A stretch of 64,000 bases of DNA. Origin: Acidobacteriota bacterium (GTDB lineage: Bacteria; Acidobacteriota; Blastocatellia; Pyrinomonadales; Pyrinomonadaceae). A program made the translations under genes and the position numbers. Below, in pieces: positions 17,435 to 26,500 of this stretch. The stretch covers positions 744,001 to 808,000 of the forward strand of contig JADKBM010000011.1 of NCBI GenBank assembly GCA_016715115.1, given 5' to 3'. Within the stretch, counting starts at the first letter, position 1. The number at the start of each line of letters is the position of its first letter. The notes under the pieces were generated by a model. It was not told where the DNA came from and ran no database searches. It saw only the letters and a list, made by a program, of their open reading frames with translations.

Positions 17435-18899
17435 GTTCAAAACGCTCTTTTTCGTCCTTGCGGCGCTCGCGACGGCGACTGTCGCCGTCGCTCAGGAAAC
17501 AATACCAGAGCCTGGCGCGACGCGTCCCTTTGTTGTCCCGAAACTGGCCGAAGCGAAATTGCCGAACGGATTGACGGTCGCGGTCGTCGAGCGCAGCAAC
17601 GTTCCGCTCGTGACGGTTCGTCTGGTTATTCGCGGCGGTGCCCGGAGTGAAGGCCTCAGCCGAGCCGGGCTTGCTGATCTGACAGCCGCGCTAGCGACGA
17701 AGCATACGAAAACGCGCGGCGCCGACAAGATCGCCGAAGAAATGGAATTCTTGGGGTCCGGATTAGTGTCGGGCGCAGACTGGGAAAAGTCGGTATTCAG
17801 TTTTACGGTCGCGGTCGACAAGCTCGATGCGGCGATGCGCATTTTTGGCGATGTGATCTTGAATACGACGCTTGATGCCAACGAACTTGAACTCTTGCGC
17901 GCACAGGCGCTCGACAATCTTGCCGCGGATCTGAAAGAGCCGGCGTTTCTCGCCTCGTATGTTGCGAGCGTCTACAGCTACGGCGAGCATCCCGTCGGCG
18001 GTACGCCGGAGAGCTTGAAGGCGATTTCGCGGAAGGACATTGCCGAGTACAGAAACCGGAACCATCGGCCCGAGAACTCGGTCCTGATATTTACCGGCGA
18101 CATCAAGCCGGCTCGTGCAAATGCGCTGGCGACGAGGACCTTGGGCGCCTGGCGAAAGGCTTCGGGACCGACCGTGTTTGACTTAATGACTCCGGCGACA
18201 GGCGAAACGAACGGAACCGGCAGGATTCTCGTCATCGACCTACCTGATTCCGGGCAGTCCGCGGTGACCTACACGCAGCGCCTGTTGAGACGGGGACGGG
18301 TCAATTGTACCGTCGGCGAGTGCATATCGAACTCTGTTTTCTTTCCGGCGACGGTGACGAATTCGATCCTTGGAGGCGGCTATTCTTCCCGCTTGAACCA
18401 GGAGATCCGGATCAAGCGCGGACTCAGTTACGGTGCGGGCAGCGGATTCTCGTGGCGCAACGGCACGGCGAATTTTGCGACCCGGACGCAAACCAAAGAT
18501 GAATCCGCCGCTGAGGTTGCGGAGATCGTCGTCAACGAGATAAAGCGGCTCGCCGAGACAGAGGCAGCGAAGATCGAGATCAACCCGCGCAAACTCGTCA
18601 TTACCGGCGATTACAGCCGTGAGTTCGAAACCACGGCCGAACTTGCCGAAACGGTCGGTGCAGTCTATGGCTACCAACTCTCACCCTTTGAAATGACGAC
18701 GTTCAATATTGGCGTCAATGCGGTTACGGGAACTCAGGTCCGGGAGTTTGCGCGCGTTTACCTTCAAAACGGCGACATCGTCATCGCCGGCGATTACCGC
18801 AAATTCAGGGACGATCTGGCAAAGCGGTTTCCCGGCGCAACCGTGCAGGTGATCGAGGCCGCCAGACTTGATCTTTCGAAAGAAAGCCTTCAGCGCTAA
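17424..18899 (+). CDS. M16 family peptidase-like protein (non-catalytic subunit)
   Basis: The 491-residue partner of the preceding gene overlaps it by 11 nt, implying translational coupling. It has a signal peptide (MVSKFKTLFFVLAALATATV) and the M16 fold (LPNGLTVAVVERSNVPLVTV, GLADLTAALATKHTKTRG). The region that should read HxxEH reads DLTAALATKHT, so the zinc site is absent. The C-terminal half retains the substrate-binding Arg/Tyr type region (LNQEIRIKRGLSYGAGSGFS). A structural or substrate-positioning role in a heterodimer is expected. Confidence 0.9.
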   Translation: MVSKFKTLFFVLAALATATVAVAQETIPEPGATRPFVVPKLAEAKLPNGLTVAVVERSNVPLVTVRLVIRGGARSEGLSRAGLADLTAALATKHTKTRGADKIAEEMEFLGSGLVSGADWEKSVFSFTVAVDKLDAAMRIFGDVILNTTLDANELELLRAQALDNLAADLKEPAFLASYVASVYSYGEHPVGGTPESLKAISRKDIAEYRNRNHRPENSVLIFTGDIKPARANALATRTLGAWRKASGPTVFDLMTPATGETNGTGRILVIDLPDSGQSAVTYTQRLLRRGRVNCTVGECISNSVFFPATVTNSILGGGYSSRLNQEIRIKRGLSYGAGSGFSWRNGTANFATRTQTKDESAAEVAEIVVNEIKRLAETEAAKIEINPRKLVITGDYSREFETTAELAETVGAVYGYQLSPFEMTTFNIGVNAVTGTQVREFARVYLQNGDIVIAGDYRKFRDDLAKRFPGATVQVIEAARLDLSKESLQR

Positions 18900-18992
18900 T
18901 TCTTTTGAAGCCCGAAACCACAAGTTATTCCGAAATACGTGGAAGCCGCTTGAGTCTCGACGCTCCGTTTGTTTGAATAGTGTCAACGCTTT

Positions 18993-20750
18993 ATGCACAA
19001 GAATCTGCGTTCGTTCATCAAACAGCTGCGGGACGAAAACGAACTCGTCGAGGTCACGGCGAAGATCGACCCGTATCTCGAACTCGCCGAGGTCCACCGG
19101 CGCGTGATCGACGAAGGCGGCAAGGCGCTTCTTTTCAAAAACGTCAAGGGATCGACGTTTCCGGTTCTGACGAATATGTTTGGAACGGCAAAGCGGATCG
19201 ATCTCGCCTTCGGCAAAAAACCTCAGGAATTGGTCAGGAAAGCGGTCGAAGCGATAGATGTGTTGCTCCCTCCGAAACCGAAAGAACTGTGGAAGTATCG
19301 CGAACTCGCGTTTTCGGCGCTAAAGCTTGGAACAAAAAAGGTTGGTCGCGCCCCGGTACTCGAGGCGGTCCAGTCGCCGGTCGACCTTGAAGCCATCCCT
19401 CTGCTCCAACTCTGGCACGAAGACGGCGGACATTTCGTGACGCTGCCGCTCGTTTACACAGAGAGCCCGGTTTCCGGAAAACACAATCTTGGAATGTACC
19501 GGATCCAGCGCTATGACAAGACTTCGACGGGGATCCATTGGCAGATCGGGAAAGGCGGCGGATTTCACTATCACGAGGCGGAAACGCTCGGTAAGGCTTT
19601 GCCGGTCTCGATCTTCCTTGGCGGTTCGCCGGCAATGATCCTCGCGGCGATCGCGCCTTTGCCGGAAGACGTGCCGGAACTCGTGCTTGCTTCGGTCCTT
19701 GCGGACGGCAAGATCGAAACTGTCAAAAACCCGTTGAGCGGACATCATCGCTTGATCGCCGAAGCGGAATTCGCGATCTGCGGACAGGTCGCGCCGTTCG
19801 AACGTCGCCCTGAAGGGCCGTTCGGGGACCATTACGGTTATTATTCGCTCGTTCACGATTATCCGGTATTCAGAGCCGAAGCCGTTTATCATCGCAAAGA
19901 CGCGATCTATCCGGCGACCGTCGTCGGAAAGCCGCGGCAGGAAGATTTCTTCATCGGCGATTATTTGCAGGAACTGCTTTCGCCCCTGTTCCCGCTGGTA
20001 ATGCCGGCGGTCAGGGACCTCTGGAGCTACGGCGAGACCGGATTCCATTCGCTCGCCGCGGCGGTCGTCCGCGAGCGTTACGCGCGTGAGGCTTTGTCCG
20101 CCGGCTTCAGGATCCTCGGCGAAGGCCAGCTGGCGTTGACCAAATTCCTTTTGCTCACCGATAAACCGCAGGATCTGCGTGATTTTCCGAAGGTGTTGGA
20201 ATCGATCCTCGAGCGCGTCGATTGGGCGAGTGACTTTTTCATCTTTGACCGCACATCATTCGACACCCTCGATTACGCTTCGGGCAAGATCAATCAGGGT
20301 TCGAAGGCAATACTCGTCGGGGTTGGCGAGCCGCGGCGCGAACTCATCCGTGAGTTTCGCGGTTCGTTGCCGCGGGGCGTGAGCGCCGCACACGTTTTTT
20401 GCGGCGGATGCCTCGCGCTCGAGACCGGCGAGTACGCGTCGGAAAACGATTTGGCCAAACGAATCGCGGTCGATGACGCGTTTCGGGAATTTCAAATGAT
20501 CGTTCTTCTCGACGATATCGAACTTGCGAAAACGACCGAGAAGTTTTTGTGGGCGACGTGGACGCGTTTCAATCCTTCGACGGACGTTTACGCGCGCGGA
20601 GTCGAGGTCAAGAACAATCATCTGACGTACGAAGCGCCGATCGTCATCGACTCCCGGATGAAACCCTGGTATCCGAAAGAGGTCGAGGTGCGCGACGACA
20701 TCAAGAAACTTGTCGACGACCGTTGGCGGGAGTATTTTCCTAAACAATGA
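18993..20750 (+). CDS. UbiD family prenylated-FMN decarboxylase
   Basis: The 585-residue protein covers the whole family length. It starts MHKNLRSFIKQLRDENELVE and shows the metal/prFMN region GMYRIQRYDKTSTGIHWQIG and HYHEAE. The catalytic loop is EGPFGDHYGYY at about 274-284, and the C-terminal trimerisation part begins WATWTRFNPSTDVY. Members decarboxylate 4-hydroxy-3-polyprenylbenzoate or related unsaturated acids reversibly. No ubiX-like prenyltransferase lies in the window, so the cofactor must come from elsewhere. Its stop overlaps the next gene (ATGA). Which acid it uses, whether menaquinone-type or aromatic, is not visible. Confidence 0.9.
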   Translation: MHKNLRSFIKQLRDENELVEVTAKIDPYLELAEVHRRVIDEGGKALLFKNVKGSTFPVLTNMFGTAKRIDLAFGKKPQELVRKAVEAIDVLLPPKPKELWKYRELAFSALKLGTKKVGRAPVLEAVQSPVDLEAIPLLQLWHEDGGHFVTLPLVYTESPVSGKHNLGMYRIQRYDKTSTGIHWQIGKGGGFHYHEAETLGKALPVSIFLGGSPAMILAAIAPLPEDVPELVLASVLADGKIETVKNPLSGHHRLIAEAEFAICGQVAPFERRPEGPFGDHYGYYSLVHDYPVFRAEAVYHRKDAIYPATVVGKPRQEDFFIGDYLQELLSPLFPLVMPAVRDLWSYGETGFHSLAAAVVRERYAREALSAGFRILGEGQLALTKFLLLTDKPQDLRDFPKVLESILERVDWASDFFIFDRTSFDTLDYASGKINQGSKAILVGVGEPRRELIREFRGSLPRGVSAAHVFCGGCLALETGEYASENDLAKRIAVDDAFREFQMIVLLDDIELAKTTEKFLWATWTRFNPSTDVYARGVEVKNNHLTYEAPIVIDSRMKPWYPKEVEVRDDIKKLVDDRWREYFPKQ

Positions 20751-21637
20751 AGAAATGGTTTTTTGCGACGGTTTTGGCGTTCGCGTTCGCGTTCGCCGGT
20801 GCAGTGTGTCTCGGATACGCTTATTTCGTTGAGCCGTTTCGACTTGTGATCAACGAACGGAGGCTTCCGCTCACGAATTGGAATCCTGCCTTTGAGGGTC
20901 TGAAGATCGTCGCGATCAGCGACATCCACGGCGGTTCGCGTGGGGCGACCGAGGAGAGAATCCGCGAGGTCGTGGCCGTTGCGAACGCACAGAATCCGGA
21001 TCTGATCGTGCTCCTCGGGGATTTTGTTTCCGAAGAGCGCGGCGATCGGACTAAACTCAAAATGCCAATGGAACGCATCGCCGAAAATCTCAAGGGTTTT
21101 CAGGCTCCGCTCGGCACCTATGCCGTACTTGGCAACCACGACGGATTCTACAACGACGCCGAAGTTGCCGCCGCGCTTCGAATGGCGGGAATCCGTGTGC
21201 TCGAGAACGAGATCGCGGTGGTCGATAAAAACGGCAGCAAGCTTCGCCTGCTCGGACTGAAGGATCATATGAAGCTGACGCCAAACTGGCAGAAACTCTC
21301 GAATGAGCTGAAGGAACTGATCGCCGCCAGTCCCGCCGACAGTGATCTGATCGTCCTTGAACACAGTCCCGACGTCCTACCGATGATCACCGGTGACTTG
21401 CTGATCTCAAAAGACCTGCGGCTGATCCTCGCGGGCCACACGCACGGCGGTCAGGTTTGGTTTCCGATACTCGGCACGCCGATCGTTCCGTCGAGCTATG
21501 GGCAGAAATACTCGTACGGGAGTGTCAGGGAAAACGATGTGGATATGTTCGTCACGACGGGCATCGGCACAAGCATCCTTCCGATCCGGTTTATGATGCC
21601 GCCGGAGATCGCGGTCCTCAATATCAGTCGATTTTAG
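20747..21637 (+). CDS. membrane-anchored metallophosphoesterase
   Basis: The 296-residue calcineurin-like phosphoesterase has an N-terminal membrane anchor or signal (MKKWFFATVLAFAFAFAGAV). The metal ligands appear in order: ISDIHGG, LLGDFVSEER, LGNHDGF, LEHSPD and LAGHTHGGQVWFP. This is the YkuE/LpxG-like layout, in which the active site faces outside the cytoplasm. Possible substrates are UDP-diacylglucosamine-type lipids or other phosphoesters. The start codon overlaps the UbiD stop by 4 nt (ATGA), so the two are cotranslated. A heptad-like repeat array starts a few bases after its stop. Confidence 0.9.
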   Translation: MKKWFFATVLAFAFAFAGAVCLGYAYFVEPFRLVINERRLPLTNWNPAFEGLKIVAISDIHGGSRGATEERIREVVAVANAQNPDLIVLLGDFVSEERGDRTKLKMPMERIAENLKGFQAPLGTYAVLGNHDGFYNDAEVAAALRMAGIRVLENEIAVVDKNGSKLRLLGLKDHMKLTPNWQKLSNELKELIAASPADSDLIVLEHSPDVLPMITGDLLISKDLRLILAGHTHGGQVWFPILGTPIVPSSYGQKYSYGSVRENDVDMFVTTGIGTSILPIRFMMPPEIAVLNISRF

Positions 21638-21639
21638 AT

Positions 21640-21895
21640 CTTGGAGTATTTGGAATTCCAGATTCCAGGTATTCGATATTCCAGATATTCCAGATTCCAG
21701 ATTCCAGATTTCAGATTTCAGATATTTCAGATATTTCAGATTTCAGATTTCCGATATTTCAGATTTCAGATTCCAGATATTCCAGATTCCAGATTTCAGA
21801 TTCCGGATTTCAGATTCCAGATTCCATATTCCGGATTCCAGATTCCAGATTCCAGATTCCAGATTTCAGATTTCAGATTCCGGATTTCAAAAGGA
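21640..21895 (+). repeat. degenerate heptad array (AGATTCC/AGATTTC)
   Basis: About 35 units of a 7-nt period (AGATTCC, AGATTTC, with ATATTCC variants) start directly after the metallophosphoesterase stop codon. The frame is open in several phases only because the unit is 7 nt and lacks stops. It is low complexity and not coding. Read along the upstream gene, the common core is GATT. Confidence 0.85.
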
Positions 21896-22107
21896 GCCTA
21901 TCGTAGAAATCGATTCAGCGTACGGAGGATTCGCGCGTTCGACAGAACAATGTGGAGCGAAAGACAGCCGCGAACAATTCCAGCGAGCGTGTACAATACG
22001 CGGAACTAATGCAAACACAAGAGGTACGGGTGTTTTACACGCTTCGGGAGCTGGCGTAATCAGTCACCGCGTTTCACTTCTCTTCACGTGGTGCGGAACA
22101 GGCGAAC
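21896..22107. other. intergenic, nothing recognised
   Basis: This stretch separates two heptad arrays lying between convergent genes. I see no coding frame, RNA motif or clear palindrome in it. Confidence 0.4.
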
Positions 22108-22178
22108 TTGCGATATCCGAAATCTCAAATCCGAAATCCGAATTCCCAAATCCCAAATCCGAAATCCCAAATCCTTCA
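22108..22178 (-). repeat. short heptad array after minus-strand gene
   Basis: About nine units read on the minus strand as GATTTGG, GATTTCG or GAATTCG. They begin within 6 nt of the stop codon of the gene at 22179-22874 and run in its direction. Confidence 0.75.
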
Positions 22179-22874
22179 TCATTCTTGCTTTCCGAACTTT
22201 ATCTGCGGGCGGTGGGCAGGAATGTCTTTTGCCGGGAACGGGAGCGTCTCCTTTGTCGCTTCGGCAAAGCCTTTCATCTTGGGATCGGATTCGTTCCAGC
22301 CGAGCGTGAAACGGGAAAAAATGTCGACTTTCTTTGAAGCGGCCTCGGAAACAAGCCTTCCGTTAACGAGTTTGCAATCGCCGAAGACATCGATCACGAC
22401 CTGTTTTGACAGAAACTGGATTTCCTTCAGGCCGCACCGCGCTCCGGATCCTGTCGCAATGCCAAAGACGGCGTTCGGCTGCTTTTCAACCGCCGAAAAT
22501 GCGTAGAACACACTTCGATCCTGGCAAAACTCGCAGGCGTCGGCGAGAAGATGAATGACCGCCTCGCTCTTGCCGTCACCCGTGACGTCGAAATAGAACT
22601 TCTTCCGAAACTGATATGAGCGCGTTATCTTGGTTTTCTTGTCAAACGATGTAAACAATCCGTTGACGAGATCGAATGTCGAAACGGTCTTTGCACCCAA
22701 GTCCTGATACTTGAAGTTCTGAAAATCGACCGACAGCGTTTCGGCGTCTTCGATCAACGCGATTGGAGTCGGAGTCGGACTAGCCGCAACCTTTCCGGTC
22801 GCGCTGACCTTAACCTGCGCGATCGTCGCCGGCGCAATCGCGCAAAAAAGTGCAAATAACAACAAAATCCTCAT
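22179..22874 (-). CDS. secreted protein of unknown function
   Basis: The 231-residue product has a signal peptide (MRILLLFALFCAIAPATIAQ), a short Pro/Thr linker (ASPTPTPI) and a single globular region. That region shows KKFYFDVTGDGKSEAVIHLL, a calcium-binding-like DxTGDGKSE turn resembling one FG-GAP unit. It also has two cysteine pairs (ACEFCQDRS, ARCGLKEI with FGDCKL) that could form disulphides outside the cytoplasm. I do not recognise the family. It is followed by a heptad array and, upstream, by a relic of a phosphodiesterase gene. Confidence 0.7.
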   Translation of the reverse strand: MRILLLFALFCAIAPATIAQVKVSATGKVAASPTPTPIALIEDAETLSVDFQNFKYQDLGAKTVSTFDLVNGLFTSFDKKTKITRSYQFRKKFYFDVTGDGKSEAVIHLLADACEFCQDRSVFYAFSAVEKQPNAVFGIATGSGARCGLKEIQFLSKQVVIDVFGDCKLVNGRLVSEAASKKVDIFSRFTLGWNESDPKMKGFAEATKETLPFPAKDIPAHRPQIKFGKQE

Positions 22875-22924
22875 AAAGAAACCGCCTGACTGGAAAATTC
22901 ATTTCAACATACCACGAACGATGT

Positions 22925-23071
22925 TCAGATTGCCATCGTTTCGGCGGGCTTGAGCCCGGGACTCTCGCACATCAGGTTGTAGACCTGAACATTCTCAAAC
23001 GGTTCGGCAGAAAAACCCTGTTTGAAGGTCGGCATCGGTTGGTATTTGTTGCCGCAGCCAAGGTGATCAAC
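22925..23071 (-). pseudogene. relic of 3' end of nucleotide pyrophosphatase/phosphodiesterase gene
   Basis: The frame GNKYQPMPTFKQGFSAEPFE then NVQVYNLMCESPGLKPAE copies the end of the intact gene at 31646-32884 (DNKYQSMQALFIARG..FKQRFSAEPFENVQVYNLMCKILGL). A run of about nine codons (ALFIARGSA) is deleted. The upstream sequence in this frame is unrelated. Both copies are on the minus strand and flank the giant secreted-protein gene as direct repeats. Confidence 0.8.
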
Positions 23072-23332
23072 GAGAACCCACTGGCACCCGTAATCCGAAA
23101 TCTCACGCGTCCGAAACTGCAGATCTTCGCCCAGGTCGGCCACCTCGCGCTCGAGTCTCCCGAGGCGAGCCTGCTGATCCAGGCAGTTTCGGAAAGTCGC
23201 CAAGCGCGATCGCCCAACACGAGCACCAAGGACTGTCGGGCTGTTGCAAGGTCTTCAACCGCAATCCTGCTGCACCGCTCGACGGCAATCAATATCCGGG
23301 GCGAAAGCTACCGGCTAAAGGACAACAATGAC

Positions 23333-23384
23333 TAAAGGGGGTCAAAAGTTGACGCCTGTAAAGGGGTCAAAAATTAACGCTGAT
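23333..23384. repeat. short imperfect tandem GGGGTCAAAA-TTRACGC motif
   Basis: GGGGTCAAAAGTTGACGCC and GGGGTCAAAAATTAACGC lie about 25 nt apart in the same orientation. Such boxes are seen scattered between genes in some bacteria. I cannot assign a function, and no transposase is next to it. Confidence 0.4.
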
Positions 23385-23460
23385 TGACACCTGCGAGGGT
23401 TGAACAATATACGGCCTTCTTTCGACTCCTTCAGGGCCGGCATCCCGTCTGACCCAAAAA

Positions 23461-23491
23461 ACCTCGGGTTACGCTTCGCTCACCCCAGGCT
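23461..23491. repeat. REP-like imperfect palindrome
   Basis: ACCTCGGGTTACGCTTCGCT followed by CACCCCAGGCT folds as CCTCGGGT...ACCCCAGG around an inner GC-TTC-GC. It lies downstream of the giant secreted-protein gene. The form resembles REP elements moved by RAYT transposases, but no RAYT gene is in the window. Confidence 0.5.
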
Positions 23492-23555
23492 TTTATCTGA
23501 TTCGCTTTCAGCGAATTGTTCCACGTTTCGGCATCTGTCAGATCGCCGGCCGCTT

Positions 23556-26500
23556 TCACCGCTCGGCGACCAGATTCAGGTTCGTCACCTCGTCGGCGAT
23601 CGTTATCGCCTGCGGGGCGAAGCCGAGGTCTTTCGCCCGAACCGTTACAATGTAGGTCTCGCCGACCGCGATGTCGTCGAACCTGAAGAACCCGAACGAG
23701 TTCGAGATCACCGTCCGGCTGATGCCCGCCGAGTCGGTCATTATCACCCGGGCTCCGCTGACGGCCATACCGTCCGAACCCATCACGATGCCGCCGACAG
23801 AGGCATTTGCCGCCGTCGGTCCGAGGATCGTGACGGTCCCGGCAGTGAAGGTCGTCGGAATGGATCCCGCACTCGCATCGCTGACCTCGTTCACCACTGG
23901 TTGTCCGGTGAACGCAATCGGGGTCGTGCCCAGATCTGCCGTCGGCAAGACGTCGAAGCGAATCCTCGCGATCTCGCGTGTGCCCGCCGGTATCGTTTCG
24001 CCGATTCCGGCCGCCGTGACGACTCCGACCTTGCCCGGCGTCAGTGTGTTCGACATCGGCGACGCGACCGGCAGATCCGCCCCCGTCAGGACCAACGGGT
24101 TGCCGAGCTTCGTCCCGTCGTAGCTGACGGTGAAGCCGAACCCGTTCTCGTCGCCGTTGGCGTCGATTCTGACCGACACGGTCACCTGCTGACCGGGACT
24201 CGTTTGCGCATCATCGGCATAGAGGACCCGCGGCAGCAGGGAAAGCAGATCATCCTGTCTCTTTGTCATCTCCTCAGGTGAGAACAGACCCGCGAAGGCC
24301 GCGCCGCCCGCCGGTTGCACCGGATCGAGTCCGGCAGAATACCGCCCGGACTGGACGTAGTCAGCGGTCGTGAGCCGTCCGTCGCCCCTGGTCCCTCTCG
24401 GCGCTGAATCTGCCCGCTGCAGTTCGTTGTACAGTGGATGCGGTTGGTCAAGCCCGACGACGAACAGTCCGGTCTCGGCGTAGTCCGAAACCGTGATGGT
24501 GCCGTCATCGTTGCCATGCGGGCGGTTGCTGACGCTCGCCTCGTATCCGACGGTAAACGTCACGAAGCCGTTCGCGTAGGTCGCCGCCAGTGGATCGTTA
24601 TCCGCGCTTGTCACCTGCCGGGCCGTCGGGGCATCGCCGAATGCGATCGCCGAACCCGTGAACATCGGCGTCGTCGGAGTGGTGTTGAAGGTGATTCTGA
24701 TTACCTGTCTTGTCCCGGCCGTTATCACCTGGTCGGCGGGCATCACGGCGGTTATCCCCAGCTGTCCCGGCGTGCCGCTTGCTGCGTTCACGGCGCACCC
24801 GGCACAATCGTCACCGGCGACGACGCTCAGGTATGACAGAACGTTCTGATCGTATGCGACGCTGAACGCGACTCCGTGCTCGGTGCCCTGGCTGACCATC
24901 GTCACCGGAACGATAACCTGAGCAGCCGGTGCGACGTTCTGGCTGATCGCCTTGATAACTCTCGGCGCAGTGCCGGTATAGCCGATAAAATTGCCCGTCG
25001 TAACGTTGCCCGACAGGTTCGAATAGCTCCTGCTTATCGGATCGAATACGTAGCCCGCGAGAGTCGGCGTGATCGTATAGCCGGCTCCGGCCGGGAGATC
25101 GGCAAAGCTGTAGTTGCCGCTTGCATCCGTCGTTGTGGACGGCGAACCGCCGGTAATGGAAACGCTCACATTCGAGACCGGAGCATTCGACGAATTGTGG
25201 ATACTTCCCGAAATCGTTCGAAGATCAACAGCAAACGTTGCCGCAATAGTGTGGCCGTTGCCCGTCACATTGTTGAATGTGTAGCTCGTCACCGGTCCGA
25301 CCGACAGACCGTCGACCAATACATCAAGGACGTGATAATTCGGGTCCGGAACGATCGTAAACGTCCGGTTCGAACCGTGGTCAACCTGAACCGCCCCATT
25401 GGGGCTGATCGAGCCGCCCGAACCCACCGAGGCGGTGATCGTGTAGGTGTTGATTGCAAAGGTTGCAGTAACGCTCTTTGCACCGTCGACTGTGACGACG
25501 CATGTCCCGGTGCCCGAGCAGTCCGAACCGCTCCAGCCTGTAAACACTGAGGAGATATCCGCAGCCGCGGCCAGAGTGACGACGGTTGAGGTCGCGAAGT
25601 CGGCCGCGCAAGTAGCTCCGCAATCGATGCCGGCCGGATTGCTGGTTACAGTTCCCGAGCCGCTGCCATCCTTGGTGACCGTCAGGGTCGCAGTAGGGGA
25701 TCGGACCATATAGGTGTTGCTGCCGGTCTGGCCCAGAAAATCCGTTCCCGTGATGATGATACCCGTGCCGGGCGCGGTGTCGCGGGCCGGGATGCTCAGG
25801 CTGCCGTTTGTCAACGCTTTGACATTGTCACCCGCTTCACCAAAGACACCGTTCCCGTTGGCGTCGAACTGCATCGTGGCCGAGCTTGAACTGAGCGTCA
25901 GATTGCTAGGAGGGACGAACTGCGGTGAAAGCCGGATCCAGGCCCAGCCGAAAATGTCATATGTCGCGCCCGGGAGTTGGTCCGCCCGGTTGACGTAGAG
26001 ATCGAACGATCCGTTCGAGATGTTGACCGTTCCGAGGCTGTATTCACGGTGCTGTGTGCCGCCCGTGGCCGCGCCGGTTGTATCCACGTACAGAGCGTTC
26101 GGATCTGTGCTCGTGTACCCGTAGAAGTAGCGCAACGGGTTGGTGTCGTATAAGTTGGCGTATGCCTGATACTGCCCGTTCGGGATCCCGCCGCCGTAAA
26201 AATGCATCGTTGGCGTCACGGGAGTATGGAGCGCGCTACCCATTACCGATGGGAAAGGCCGACTGGTTGTATATAGAAATTCGGTCCAGAGATGATTGTT
26301 GCTGTTGGATATCAGCGTCGGCACATCGGTCGTCGTCACCAGAACCGGGTCCTGATGGGTGTCCTCCCAGAGGTTGAGCGTGATATCCGAGGGCGGAGCA
26401 GGCTCCGCGGGCGCGAGTCGAATCCAAGCCCAACCGAACATCTCATAATCGCCGCTGAGCAATTGGGCATTGTTGACATAAAGGTTGAACGAATTGGCGG

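Noticed and set aside
21640..21895. CRISPR array
   Set aside because: The unit is 7 nt with no unique spacers, and no cas gene is present.
21457..22009. Long plus-strand frames rich in repeating IPDSRFQ-type residues
   Set aside because: They are translations of the 7-nt repeat, which stays open in several phases because the unit has no stop codon.
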